In this document: positions 1 to 7,863 of the stretch, piece after piece
Layout: the number at the start of each line of letters is the position of its first letter
How positions within the stretch are numbered: the stretch's first letter is position 1
Source: DASQHW01 sp038209365
GTDB taxonomy: Bacteria > Actinomycetota > Acidimicrobiia > IMCC26256 > PALSA-610
Direction of reading: 5' to 3'
NCBI GenBank assembly: GCA_038209365.1
Contig: JBBQXS010000049.1
Span: 1-32,776, forward strand
DNA length: 32,776 nt
The notes under the pieces: generated by a model
The model's database searches: none
What the model saw: the letters and a program-made list of their open reading frames with translations, nothing else
Told to the model about the DNA's origin: nothing
Translations under genes and position numbers: made by a program

Positions 1-29
1 GTGTGAGGCTCGAAAATCGAGCCTCACAC
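1..29 (-). terminator. Perfect hairpin at the end of nuo locus 1
   Basis: A 13-bp perfect inverted repeat (gtgtgaggctcga and its reverse complement) encloses a 3-nt loop. It lies 24 bp beyond the stop codon of the last gene of the locus, midA, where a transcription terminator is expected. A U-tract on the minus strand would lie outside the window, so intrinsic termination cannot be confirmed. It could equally be a bidirectional terminator shared with an unseen neighbour. Confidence 0.65.
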
Positions 30-53
30 ACGCCCCCGCGCGCTCGCTCGTCC

Positions 54-1157
54 TCAGCGCTCCAGCACGATGACGTGGTGGGCGCCGAGACCGGCGGGAT
101 CCGTCAGCGTCGCGGCTTCGTGCGCGCGGCTGCGACCGGCCAGCGCGTCGAGATCGCCGCGGTGCGCGCCTTGCCGCCACCGCCGCGCCCCCTCCTCTGC
201 GAGATCGTCGATGCCGAGCCCGCGGAGCCACGCGGCCTGCGTCGTGTGCGCGAACAGGTGGAAGCCGCGTGTCGCGGCCAGGACGTGCTCGACGACGACA
301 TCGCCCGTGATGTCCTGCGTACCCGGCGCCTCGAGCGCAGAGATCCCGCGCTCGTTCGCCCGGTAGGTGCGGAGCCACGGCCGGGTCGGGAGCTCGGCGA
401 TCTCGGCCATGTAGTCGATGAGGATCACAAAACCGCGACGCAGCACGTGATCGCATGCCGCGCACCAGCGCTCGAGCCCACGAGCAAGCGGCACCCGCGT
501 GCCGGCCGGTACCTCGATCGGCAGCGGCTCCGGCATGGGCACGAGTACCTCGACGAACCGCTCGTCTTCCATGCCGACGCGCACTTCCTGCCACCGCGCG
601 CCGTCCCACTCCGCGATGCCGAACGGAAGGTTGTCGAGGAGCTCGTTCGCGAGGGCGACTCCGGCCGCGGCGTGCAGCGCGGGGAGCTCGTCGAGTGCCG
701 CGAAGACCGGTCCGGCTGCGGCGGCGGGCACCGGTGCGTCCTCGCCCGTACGTCGCGCGAACGGTCCGAGCGCCTCGTCCGGCGGATCGAGCGGAAGGCG
801 TGTGCGTTGCTCGCCGCGCAGGGCCGCGGACCGTTCGACGAGGACGTACCGGAGCGCGGGCATGCATTCGGGGCCGGCGCGCCAGACGTCGCGGGCGAGC
901 CGGCCGTTCCCGGCCCCCGCCTCGACGACGAGGAAAGGGTCGGGTTCGTCGAGTGCGTGCCAGCACCGGTCGAGTGCTCGCGCGACACACGCGCCGAACA
1001 GCGACCCGACCTCGGGGCTGGTGACAAAGTCGCGCCGCGCACCACGGCCCGACGCGAAGAATCCCCCTTCGCCGTAGAGGGCGGCTTCCATGAACCGATC
1101 GAACGCAATCGGACCGTCGCGCCGGATGAGCTGCGCGACGTGACCCGCCGCGGTCAG
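54..1157 (-). CDS. midA: MidA/NDUFAF7-family SAM-dependent methyltransferase
   Basis: This is a class I methyltransferase of the MidA/DUF185 family (COG1565). Its mitochondrial member NDUFAF7 dimethylates an Arg of NDUFS2, the NuoD homologue, during complex I assembly. The sequence shows the SAM loop VVEAGAGNGRL, the family motif NELLDNLPF and the N-terminal block GPIAFDRFMEAALYGEGGFF. The first ATG is at 1091, but that would cut the conserved GPI-F--FM block in half. The reading frame is open upstream to a stop, and the only start-like codon there is CTG at 1157, which overlaps the nuoN stop as CTGA and has a GGTGAGG site 7 nt upstream. I therefore extend the gene to 1157 (367 aa); the fallback is ATG 1091 (345 aa). 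It is the last gene of nuo locus 1 and is translationally coupled to nuoN. The family is sure; the start and the substrate are inferred. Confidence 0.85.
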   Translation of the reverse strand: MTAAGHVAQLIRRDGPIAFDRFMEAALYGEGGFFASGRGARRDFVTSPEVGSLFGACVARALDRCWHALDEPDPFLVVEAGAGNGRLARDVWRAGPECMPALRYVLVERSAALRGEQRTRLPLDPPDEALGPFARRTGEDAPVPAAAAGPVFAALDELPALHAAAGVALANELLDNLPFGIAEWDGARWQEVRVGMEDERFVEVLVPMPEPLPIEVPAGTRVPLARGLERWCAACDHVLRRGFVILIDYMAEIAELPTRPWLRTYRANERGISALEAPGTQDITGDVVVEHVLAATRGFHLFAHTTQAAWLRGLGIDDLAEEGARRWRQGAHRGDLDALAGRSRAHEAATLTDPAGLGAHHVIVLER

Positions 1158-2665
1158 AAGGCGACCTCACCGACCTTCGCGAAGAGCTGGGGGTACACGC
1201 CGACGACCACGACGACGATCGCGCTCAGCCCGATGGCGACGGCAAGTGGTTGCGGGATCTGGATCGGTGCGCGTTCGTCGGCCACGACCGGCTGGAACCA
1301 CATCTGCACGATCACGCGGAAGTAGTAGACGAAGGCGATCACCGAGTTGACGGCCGCGACGACCGCCAGCGCAATTGCCCAGCCGCTCCCGGCGTCGACG
1401 ATCGCGCGGAACATCGCAAACTTGGCGAACCAACCGGCGAGCGGCGGGATGCCGGCAAGCGACGCCATGAAGGCAGTCATCATCACCGCGAGACCGGGCG
1501 ATGTCTGGAACAGGCCTCCGAAGGACGAGATGTCGGCCGTACGCGTTCTCCGCGCCACCGCGATCACCACCGCGAACGCGCCGAGGTTCATCGCGCCGTA
1601 CACGAGGAGATAGATCACGACCGCGCTCATCGCCGTTGCCGCAACCCCGAGGTGACCTTCGCTGGCTGCGATACCTGCGGCCGCGAACGGCACCAGCATG
1701 AATCCGCCCTGGGCGACCGATGAGTACGCGAGCATGCGGACGATGTTCGTCTGCCGCAGGGCGACGAGGTTGCCGAGCGTCATCGACGCCGCCGCCAGGA
1801 TCCAGAGCACCGGCCACCATGCGTCGGCGGCCGAGCCGTTCGGCCCGAGGAAGCCGAAGTAGACGATGTTGATCAGCGCGACGAACCCTCCCGCCTTTGA
1901 CGCGACGGACAGGAACGCCGTCACGGGCGTAGGCGCGCCCTCGTAGGTATCGGGTGCCCAGAAGTGGAACGGCACGGCGCTGACCTTGAACGCGAAACCG
2001 ACGAGCGAGAGGAAGATCGCAACCGTCAGCAGTGGCTGGTCCGACGCGTTCGTGAGCTGGGCGGAGATCTCCGACAAGCGAGTGGTTCCCGTGGCACCGA
2101 AGATCAACGACATGCCGTACAACATCAACGCCGACGACAGCACTCCGATCAGGTAGTACTTCACGCCGGCTTCGTTCGACGCGCGGTCGTGCTTGCGGAA
2201 CGTTGCCAGGATGAACGTCGGGATCGAGATCGTTTCGAGGGCGACGAAGAGCGTGATCAGGTCCCGCGCGGACGCCATCACGCTCATGCCGAACGCCGAC
2301 GTGATCAGGAGGAAGTAGAACTCGCCCTTGTAGTAGTCACCCTCACCGATGTAGTCGACGGAGATCAGCACGGTGATGTACGTCGCGATGATGAAGAAGG
2401 CCTTCAACGCGAGCGCGTAGTTGTCGACTGCGTACGAGCCGCCGAACATGTAGCGGTCTCGACCGTCGTACGCGAGCGTTGCGATCGGGACCAGCGAGGC
2501 GAGCAACCCGAGCGCGGCGATCGTCGAGGTTCGCCAAGCCTCCCGCTCGGGCAGCAGGAGGTCCGCGACGAGCACGACGATGAGCGTCCCGACGAGCACG
2601 AGGTCGGGCGCGAGCGCGTGCCAGTCGAAGACCGGAGTCGACAGGCTGGACGCGGCGGCGAGCAT
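1154..2665 (-). CDS. nuoN: NADH-quinone oxidoreductase subunit N, locus 1
   Basis: NuoN is one of the three antiporter-like subunits of the complex I membrane arm and translocates protons. The protein is 503 aa with about 14 membrane segments. The key Glu of the antiporter fold is visible at about residue 144 (FVALETISIPTF), followed by the family motif APDTYEGAPTPVTAFLS. The frame stays open upstream of the true start, but the N-terminus that fits the family begins at ATG 2665, which overlaps the nuoM stop as TGATG. The 3' end overlaps the probable start of midA. Length and motifs are normal for the family. Locus 2 has its own divergent copy at 13093-14598. Confidence 0.96.
   Translation of the reverse strand: MLAAASSLSTPVFDWHALAPDLVLVGTLIVVLVADLLLPEREAWRTSTIAALGLLASLVPIATLAYDGRDRYMFGGSYAVDNYALALKAFFIIATYITVLISVDYIGEGDYYKGEFYFLLITSAFGMSVMASARDLITLFVALETISIPTFILATFRKHDRASNEAGVKYYLIGVLSSALMLYGMSLIFGATGTTRLSEISAQLTNASDQPLLTVAIFLSLVGFAFKVSAVPFHFWAPDTYEGAPTPVTAFLSVASKAGGFVALINIVYFGFLGPNGSAADAWWPVLWILAAASMTLGNLVALRQTNIVRMLAYSSVAQGGFMLVPFAAAGIAASEGHLGVAATAMSAVVIYLLVYGAMNLGAFAVVIAVARRTRTADISSFGGLFQTSPGLAVMMTAFMASLAGIPPLAGWFAKFAMFRAIVDAGSGWAIALAVVAAVNSVIAFVYYFRVIVQMWFQPVVADERAPIQIPQPLAVAIGLSAIVVVVVGVYPQLFAKVGEVAF
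1165..1171 (-). promoter_or_regulatory. Ribosome binding site supporting the midA CTG start
   Basis: GGTGAGG on the minus strand lies 7 nt before CTG 1157, inside the last codons of nuoN. It resembles the anti-Shine-Dalgarno target GGAGG and is the main support for a start upstream of ATG 1091. Confidence 0.45.
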
Positions 2666-4227
2666 CACTTGATCGCGCTCGAGATGTTGTCGGCGAGGGT
2701 CTGCACCGCGCCGTCGGTGACACGGAAGATGATGTTCGGGAAGATGCCGAGCGCGACGATCAGCAGCAGGATCGGGACCCAGGAGGCCCACTCGTACGAC
2801 GTGACGTCGTGAATGTGCTTGTCGGCGAACTCCGGCTTGGGGAGGCCGAACGCGACCTTCTGCAGCATCCACAGGAGGTAGCCGGCCGCGAGGACGGTGC
2901 CGATGGCAGCGATCACCATGTACGTGCGGAACAACGCCTCCGAGAGTCCTCCGCCGGGCTGGAATGCCGACAGGATCGCGGGGAACTCACCCCAGAACCC
3001 CGCCAGCCCCGGAAGCCCGAGCGACGCCATCGCGCAGAAGGCCAGGATCCAGCCCATCTTCGGTGCCTGCTTCAGCAGGCCGCCGAGACGCGCCATCTCT
3101 CGCGTGCCGTAGTTGTGCTGCACGGAGCCGGCAAGGAAGAACAGCATGCCGGTGATCAGGCCGTGTGCGACCATCCCGAAGATCGCGGCGTTGATCCCGA
3201 ACGTCGTCAGCGACGCGATGCCGAGCATCACGAAGCCCATGTGCGCGACCGACGAGAACGCGATGAGCCGCTTCATGTCGGTCTGCGCGAGGCATCCCAG
3301 CGCGCCGTAGATGATGCCGATGATCGCGAGCAGCCCGATCCACGGCGCCCAGTCCTTGGCGGCTTCGGGAAGCATCGGCAACGCGATGCGAATGAAGCCG
3401 TACGTGCCGAGCTTCAGGAGCACCGCGGCCAGCAGCACCGAACCGACCGTCGGTGCCTCGGTGTGGGCATCCGGCAGCCACGTGTGGAACGGGAACATCG
3501 GCACCTTGATCGCGAAGCCGAGGAACAGCCCGGCGAAGATCAAGATCTGCGTGCTGTGCACGAGCCCCGCGCCCGCCGCTCGCGACAACAACACCATGTC
3601 GAAGCTGTGCTGCATGCCCGGGATGTCGGGCGCCACATCGACCTTGAAATAGAGCGCCAGGAAGCTCAACAGCATGAGTGCGGAGCCGAACAGCGTGAAC
3701 AAGAAGAACTTGATCGACGCGTACTCCTTGTTCGGACCGCCCCAGACCCCGATCATGAAGAACATCGGGAGCAGCACGATCTCGAAGAAGATGAAGAACA
3801 AGATGAGGTCCTGCGCCACGAACGTGCCGTTCATGCCGACCTCGAGGATCAGCAGGAGCGTGAGGAACGCCTTGGGATTGTGCGGCTCGGGAAAGTGGTT
3901 CCACGAGTAGACGACACACAACACGGTGATGAACGCCGAGAGCGCGAGCAGAGGCAGCGAGATGCCGTCGACGCCGACGTGGTAGCGGCTGTTGATGACG
4001 TCGATCCAGCGCTTGTCGACCTGGAACTGCAGCGTGGCGGTCTTGTCGTAGTCGAAGCGTGCAATGACCGCGATCGTGAACCCGAGCGACGCGAGTGTGC
4101 TGGCGAGGGTGACACCCTTGATCGCGTCCTCGCGGTCGCGTGGCAGGAGCATCGTGATGACCGCGCCCACCGCCGGGGCGAAGACCACGAGGGTCAGCGC
4201 CCAGGAGTCGAACCAGGTGTGATCCAT
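2665..4227 (-). CDS. nuoM: NADH-quinone oxidoreductase subunit M, locus 1
   Basis: NuoM is the central antiporter-like proton-pumping subunit of the membrane arm. The 520-aa protein carries the expected charged residues in the membrane: Glu149 in LFFIFFEIVLLP, Lys241 in GFAIKVPMFPFHTW, Lys272 in LLKLGTYGF and Glu414 in FWGEFP. These give a complete proton path by comparison with E. coli NuoM. The start is ATG 4227, 18 nt after the nuoL stop; the stop overlaps the nuoN start by one base. Nothing suggests decay of this copy. Confidence 0.97.
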   Translation of the reverse strand: MDHTWFDSWALTLVVFAPAVGAVITMLLPRDREDAIKGVTLASTLASLGFTIAVIARFDYDKTATLQFQVDKRWIDVINSRYHVGVDGISLPLLALSAFITVLCVVYSWNHFPEPHNPKAFLTLLLILEVGMNGTFVAQDLILFFIFFEIVLLPMFFMIGVWGGPNKEYASIKFFLFTLFGSALMLLSFLALYFKVDVAPDIPGMQHSFDMVLLSRAAGAGLVHSTQILIFAGLFLGFAIKVPMFPFHTWLPDAHTEAPTVGSVLLAAVLLKLGTYGFIRIALPMLPEAAKDWAPWIGLLAIIGIIYGALGCLAQTDMKRLIAFSSVAHMGFVMLGIASLTTFGINAAIFGMVAHGLITGMLFFLAGSVQHNYGTREMARLGGLLKQAPKMGWILAFCAMASLGLPGLAGFWGEFPAILSAFQPGGGLSEALFRTYMVIAAIGTVLAAGYLLWMLQKVAFGLPKPEFADKHIHDVTSYEWASWVPILLLIVALGIFPNIIFRVTDGAVQTLADNISSAIK

Positions 4228-4245
4228 CGAGCCGAAATCCTCCGC

Positions 4246-6432
4246 CTAGGTGAAGACCCACAGGGCGAGCGCGAACACGCCGACCGCGCCAACCAGCATC
4301 AACGCGTAGAACTGCAAACGCCCCGTCTGAATCCGCCGCACGACGCCGCCGCTCTCGCCCGTGGCCGCGCCCAACCCGTTGACCAAGCCGTCGACGCCCT
4401 TTTGATCCACGTAGTCGTACGTCAGGTGCCCGAGGGCCTGCGCGCCGCGCCCGGCGTAGTTCAAGACGTTGTCGATGACGTGCTGGTTGACCCAGTAGAC
4501 CGCCTGCGCGACCGGCCCGCGGATACCCGCGACGATCACGTCCTCGTAGAGGTAGTCGAGGTAGTACTTGTTGACGAGCAGCCGCTTGCCGACCCGCGCC
4601 GCGCCGTTGCGCAGTGTGAGGTCGCGCAGCGCCTCGACCCGGCCGGTGTAGTAGGCCCACGCGACGCCGCCTCCCGCGAGCGCGCCGAGGACCGAGATCG
4701 CCGCGAGGATCGGGTTGAACGCGACCTCGCTGATGATCTCCTGGAACTGCGTCGGGTAGCGGGGGTCGACCCACAGCGCGAACCGCGACCAGTGCGGGAA
4801 GTTCAGGAACCCGGCGAACACCGCGAAGAACGAGAGCACCCAGAGCGGGCCGAGGAGGAGCCCATTGCTCTCGTGCGGTGCGTGCGCGTGCGCGTCGAGC
4901 TCGACCAGCGCCGGCGTGTCGGCGGGATCGTGCTCGGCCTCGTCGGCATGCGGCACGGCATGGGGGTCGTGCGCGCCGCGGTACTCGCCGTGAAACGTCA
5001 GGTACACACAGCGCGTCATGTAGGCGGCGGTCAGCACCGCGCCGACGAGCCCGATGACGAGGAAGAGCTTGTACCCGTTGTGCCCCGCGCTCACGAGGAT
5101 CTCGTCCTTCGACCAGAAACCCGCGAGCGGGAAGATCCCGGCCAGCGCGAGCGAGCCGATGACGAACGTGCGGTAGGTCTGCGGCATGTACTTCTTCAGG
5201 CCGCCCATGTCCGTCTTCATGTCGAACGAGTGGTGGGCCCCCGAATGGCTCACCGAACCCGCGCCGAGGAAGAGGTCGGCCTTGAAGAACGCGTGCGTGA
5301 ACAGATGGAACACCGCGGCGGTCCAGGCACCGACACCGAGCGCCATGACCATGTAGCCGAGCTGGCTGATCGTCGAGTACGCGAGCACCTTCTTGATGTC
5401 GTCCTGCACGAATGCAAGGGACGCGCCGACGAGCACCGTGATGCCGCCGACACCGGCCATCCAGTTGATCCAGCTGTGCCCGGGCGTACCGATCGAGAGA
5501 CCGTGGAAGAACACCGGGTACACGCGCAGGCCGAGGTAGACGCCCGCCACGACCATCGTTGCGGCGTGGATGAGCGCGGACACCGGTGTCGGGCCCGCCA
5601 TCGCGTCGGGCAACCAGGTGTGCAGTGGGAACTGCCCCGACTTCCCGATGATCCCGAGGAGCAACGCGAGCGCGCACCACAACACGATCGTGTGGCCGAT
5701 CCTCGGCTCGGAGACCGCCCGGTTGAGCTCGATGATGTTGAACGAACCTTCTCCCGTTGCGCGTTGCACGATGAAGAACGTCGTGATGACGCCGATCATC
5801 AGCCCGATGTCGCCGGTGCGCGTCGTGAGGAATGCCTTGATGGCGGCGCTGCTGTTCTCCTTCTCCTCCCACCAGTGCCCGATGAGCATGAACGAGCACA
5901 CACCGACGAGCTCCCAGCCCACGAGCAGCTGCAGGGTGTTGTCGGCAACGACGAGGAGCAGCATCGACGCCGTGAAGAGCGAGAGCGCTGCGAAGAAGTA
6001 CGTGAAGCGGCGATCGCCGCGCATGTACTCCACCGAGTAGATGTGCACGAGCAGCGAGACCAGCGTGACCATGAACATCATCACCACGGCGAGGCCGTCG
6101 ATCTGAATGCCCGCGGTGAGCTTGACACCGCCGTTCTGGAACCACGTGACGCTGCGGAGCACCGGCTCCACCGGTGCCTCGTGACCCTCGGCCGTCAACC
6201 GGCCCACGCTGCGCCCGAGCGCGCCCAGCGCGGAGGTGCCCGGCTCCGCGTGCTGCAGGTGCCGGATCCAGCCGATGGCGGCGCCACACGAGAGCACGAA
6301 CGACGTGCCGACCGCCGCGATGCCGACCTCGGAGCCCTGACGCGGCATCCGCTTGCCGACCAGCAAGATGACGACGAACGACACCGCCGGGATGAGCGGC
6401 ACGAGCCAGGCGTTCTCGAGGAACCAGTCCAC
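4246..6432 (-). CDS. nuoL: NADH-quinone oxidoreductase subunit L, locus 1
   Basis: NuoL is the distal antiporter-like subunit; its long C-terminal lateral helix runs along the membrane arm. The protein is 728 aa, longer than the 646-aa copy of locus 2. Key residues are Glu174 (LLVGWELVG), Lys264 (GIIGKSGQFPLHTW) and the lysine of the FWSKDEIL motif near residue 442. Residues 481-520 form a hydrophilic loop rich in His and Asp with eight His, the main difference from the locus 2 copy. The C-terminal part (about 600-728) fits the amphipathic lateral helix and last transmembrane segment. The start is GTG 6432, 9 nt after the nuoK stop. Confidence 0.97.
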   Translation of the reverse strand: MDWFLENAWLVPLIPAVSFVVILLVGKRMPRQGSEVGIAAVGTSFVLSCGAAIGWIRHLQHAEPGTSALGALGRSVGRLTAEGHEAPVEPVLRSVTWFQNGGVKLTAGIQIDGLAVVMMFMVTLVSLLVHIYSVEYMRGDRRFTYFFAALSLFTASMLLLVVADNTLQLLVGWELVGVCSFMLIGHWWEEKENSSAAIKAFLTTRTGDIGLMIGVITTFFIVQRATGEGSFNIIELNRAVSEPRIGHTIVLWCALALLLGIIGKSGQFPLHTWLPDAMAGPTPVSALIHAATMVVAGVYLGLRVYPVFFHGLSIGTPGHSWINWMAGVGGITVLVGASLAFVQDDIKKVLAYSTISQLGYMVMALGVGAWTAAVFHLFTHAFFKADLFLGAGSVSHSGAHHSFDMKTDMGGLKKYMPQTYRTFVIGSLALAGIFPLAGFWSKDEILVSAGHNGYKLFLVIGLVGAVLTAAYMTRCVYLTFHGEYRGAHDPHAVPHADEAEHDPADTPALVELDAHAHAPHESNGLLLGPLWVLSFFAVFAGFLNFPHWSRFALWVDPRYPTQFQEIISEVAFNPILAAISVLGALAGGGVAWAYYTGRVEALRDLTLRNGAARVGKRLLVNKYYLDYLYEDVIVAGIRGPVAQAVYWVNQHVIDNVLNYAGRGAQALGHLTYDYVDQKGVDGLVNGLGAATGESGGVVRRIQTGRLQFYALMLVGAVGVFALALWVFT

Positions 6433-6441
6433 TGACTCGCC

Positions 6442-6741
6442 TCAGCCCTTCAGCGTTTCGACGTCGTCGAGGTTTGCGCTGTTCAGGTTGCGATAGATCA
6501 GCAGGACGATCGCGAGGCCGACACCGACCTCCGCGGCGGCGATCGTCAGTACGAACAGCGCGAAGACCTGGCCGATCGCATTGTTCCGGAAGGCACCGAA
6601 AGCAACGAGGTTGATGTTCACGGCCGCGAGCATGAGCTCGATGCTCATCAGCACGAGTACCGCGTGCTTGCGGACGAGCACTCCGTAGATTCCGGTGCAG
6701 AACAGGAACGCGCTGAGCAACAGGAACTGATTCAGCAACAT
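6442..6741 (-). CDS. nuoK: NADH-quinone oxidoreductase subunit K, locus 1
   Basis: NuoK (ND4L homologue) is a three-helix membrane subunit in the E-channel between the quinone site and the pumps. The 99-aa protein has the two conserved membrane glutamates, in SIELMLAAVN (about residue 35) and AAAEVGVGLAI (about residue 71). The start is ATG 6741, eight bases after the nuoJ stop. The length is typical for NuoK. Confidence 0.96.
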   Translation of the reverse strand: MLLNQFLLLSAFLFCTGIYGVLVRKHAVLVLMSIELMLAAVNINLVAFGAFRNNAIGQVFALFVLTIAAAEVGVGLAIVLLIYRNLNSANLDDVETLKG

Positions 6742-6749
6742 CGCTCGCG

Positions 6750-7241
6750 TCAGTCCTTTCTCGCCAGCACGACCGCGCCGATCAGCGCACCGAGCAGGAG
6801 CACCCCGACGACTTCGAACGGGATGATGTAGACCGTGAAGACGGATTTGGTGACGGTTGCCGTACGGATGGGCTCGCTGGGCTCGACCTTGTCGGCGTGA
6901 TAGGCGTCGACGAGCAGGGTCGAGAGCACGCCGGCCAGGAAGAGTGACACGACCAGGCCCGGCCAGCGCAAGCTGTTGTCGAGCGACTCCGTCGGGTGCA
7001 TCGGCGCCCGCGTCAACATGATGCCGAACAGGAACAGCACGATGACCGCACCGATGTACACCAACACCTGCACCCACGCGACGAACTCCTGGCCGAGCAG
7101 GATGAACTGCGCCGCGCCGCCGGCGAGCACCACGACGAGATAGAGCGCGGCGTGCACGACGTTCTTCGTCCGCACGACGCCGAGCGCGCCCAAGACCATC
7201 GCCGCCGCAATGATCCCGAACGCAACGTTTTGAGCGATCAT
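6750..7241 (-). CDS. nuoJ: NADH-quinone oxidoreductase subunit J, locus 1
   Basis: NuoJ (ND6 homologue) is a five-helix membrane subunit whose third helix takes part in coupling quinone reduction to proton pumping. The 163-aa protein shows the third-helix signature VQVLVYIGAVIVLFLF. The start is ATG 7241. Unlike every other junction in this locus, nuoJ is not tightly coupled to the gene before it: 124 nt separate it from the nuoI stop, and a repeat unit fills most of that gap and reaches into the start codon. The upstream sequence has no convincing Shine-Dalgarno motif, only a purine run next to the ATG. Confidence 0.95.
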   Translation of the reverse strand: MIAQNVAFGIIAAAMVLGALGVVRTKNVVHAALYLVVVLAGGAAQFILLGQEFVAWVQVLVYIGAVIVLFLFGIMLTRAPMHPTESLDNSLRWPGLVVSLFLAGVLSTLLVDAYHADKVEPSEPIRTATVTKSVFTVYIIPFEVVGVLLLGALIGAVVLARKD

Positions 7242-7330
7242 TCTTTGTCGCTCTCGCTGCTCGGCGGGATACCCGCCTCGCGGACGCTCGAGACTCCGGC
7301 GAGCTCGCTCCGCTTCGCTTCGCTCGCCGC
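7240..7330. repeat. 91-bp palindrome-rich repeat unit, copy 1
   Basis: This stretch aligns without gaps to 12858-12948, with about 74 of 91 positions identical by hand count. It begins ATTCTTTGTCG at the nuoJ start codon and contains a perfect hairpin ggcggg-ata-cccgcc (7263-7277). In the other copy the stem is longer and differs in sequence but is still perfectly paired. It also holds a run of TCGCTCCGCTTCGC-type words. It is non-coding by all appearances and looks like a small dispersed element. Confidence 0.75.
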
Positions 7331-7341
7331 ATCATGCGGCG
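7325..7341 (+). other. Short hairpin with T-run at the edge of the repeat
   Basis: The plus strand reads cgccgcat-c-atgcggcg, a perfect 8-bp inverted repeat, followed by gtttt. On the plus strand this resembles an intrinsic terminator. The operon is transcribed on the minus strand, where no U-tract follows, so it more likely forms an RNA hairpin between the nuoI and nuoJ messages. Confidence 0.4.
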
Positions 7342-7365
7342 TTTTCTCCTCGCGGCGACCTTCCA

Positions 7366-7848
7366 TCACTTCTTGCCCTTGACTTCGGCGCCCTGCTCGA
7401 GCGGCTCGGGTTCGGGGACGGTGTCCATCCACTCGCCGAGCTTGTCCTTGTCGTGCAACAACTCGGCGATGCGCGGCTCGGAGTACTCGTATTCGGGACT
7501 CCAGAACAGCGCGTCGAAGGGACACACCTCGACGCAGATACCGCAGTACATGCAGAGCGCGTAGTCGATGTCGAAGCGGTCGAGCACGCTCACGTTGCGC
7601 GGCTTGGCACCTTCCCGTCGCGGCGGTCGCTGCTCCTTGTGGCCTTCGATGTAGATGCACCAGTCAGGACACTGGCGCGCGCAGAGCATGCAGACCGTGC
7701 AGTTCTCTTCCTTCAGCGCGATCACGCCGCGGGCGCGCGGCGCCGGGTCCTCGCGCTCGTGCGGGTACTGCACCGTGACGGCGCGCTGCGTCATCGTCTT
7801 GAACGTCACACCGAGTCCGGTGAGCATGCCCTTGATCTCACGCTTCAT
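7366..7848 (-). CDS. nuoI: NADH-quinone oxidoreductase subunit I, locus 1
   Basis: NuoI (TYKY) holds the two [4Fe-4S] clusters N6a and N6b that carry electrons toward N2. Both motifs are intact: Cys50, 53, 56, 60 (CTVCMLCARQCP) and Cys99, 102, 105, 109 (CMYCGICVEVCP). The 160-aa protein ends in an acidic then Lys-rich tail. In a complex lacking NuoEFG this subunit would be near the surface where an outside donor could dock; that is inference from other 11-subunit complexes. The start is ATG 7848, 15 nt after nuoH. Confidence 0.96.
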   Translation of the reverse strand: MKREIKGMLTGLGVTFKTMTQRAVTVQYPHEREDPAPRARGVIALKEENCTVCMLCARQCPDWCIYIEGHKEQRPPRREGAKPRNVSVLDRFDIDYALCMYCGICVEVCPFDALFWSPEYEYSEPRIAELLHDKDKLGEWMDTVPEPEPLEQGAEVKGKK

Positions 7849-7863
7849 GGCGCCTCCTACGCA

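Noticed and set aside
1154..2872. A longer NuoN in locus 1 starting at 2872
   Set aside because: The extra 69 residues are charged and overlap the end of nuoM. The family N-terminus begins at ATG 2665.
2809..6435. A 1208-codon open frame on the plus strand, antisense to nuoM and nuoL of locus 1
   Set aside because: It is rich in Arg, Glu, His and Asp with no domain sense, and lies opposite two certain genes. High GC at third positions leaves such antisense frames open.
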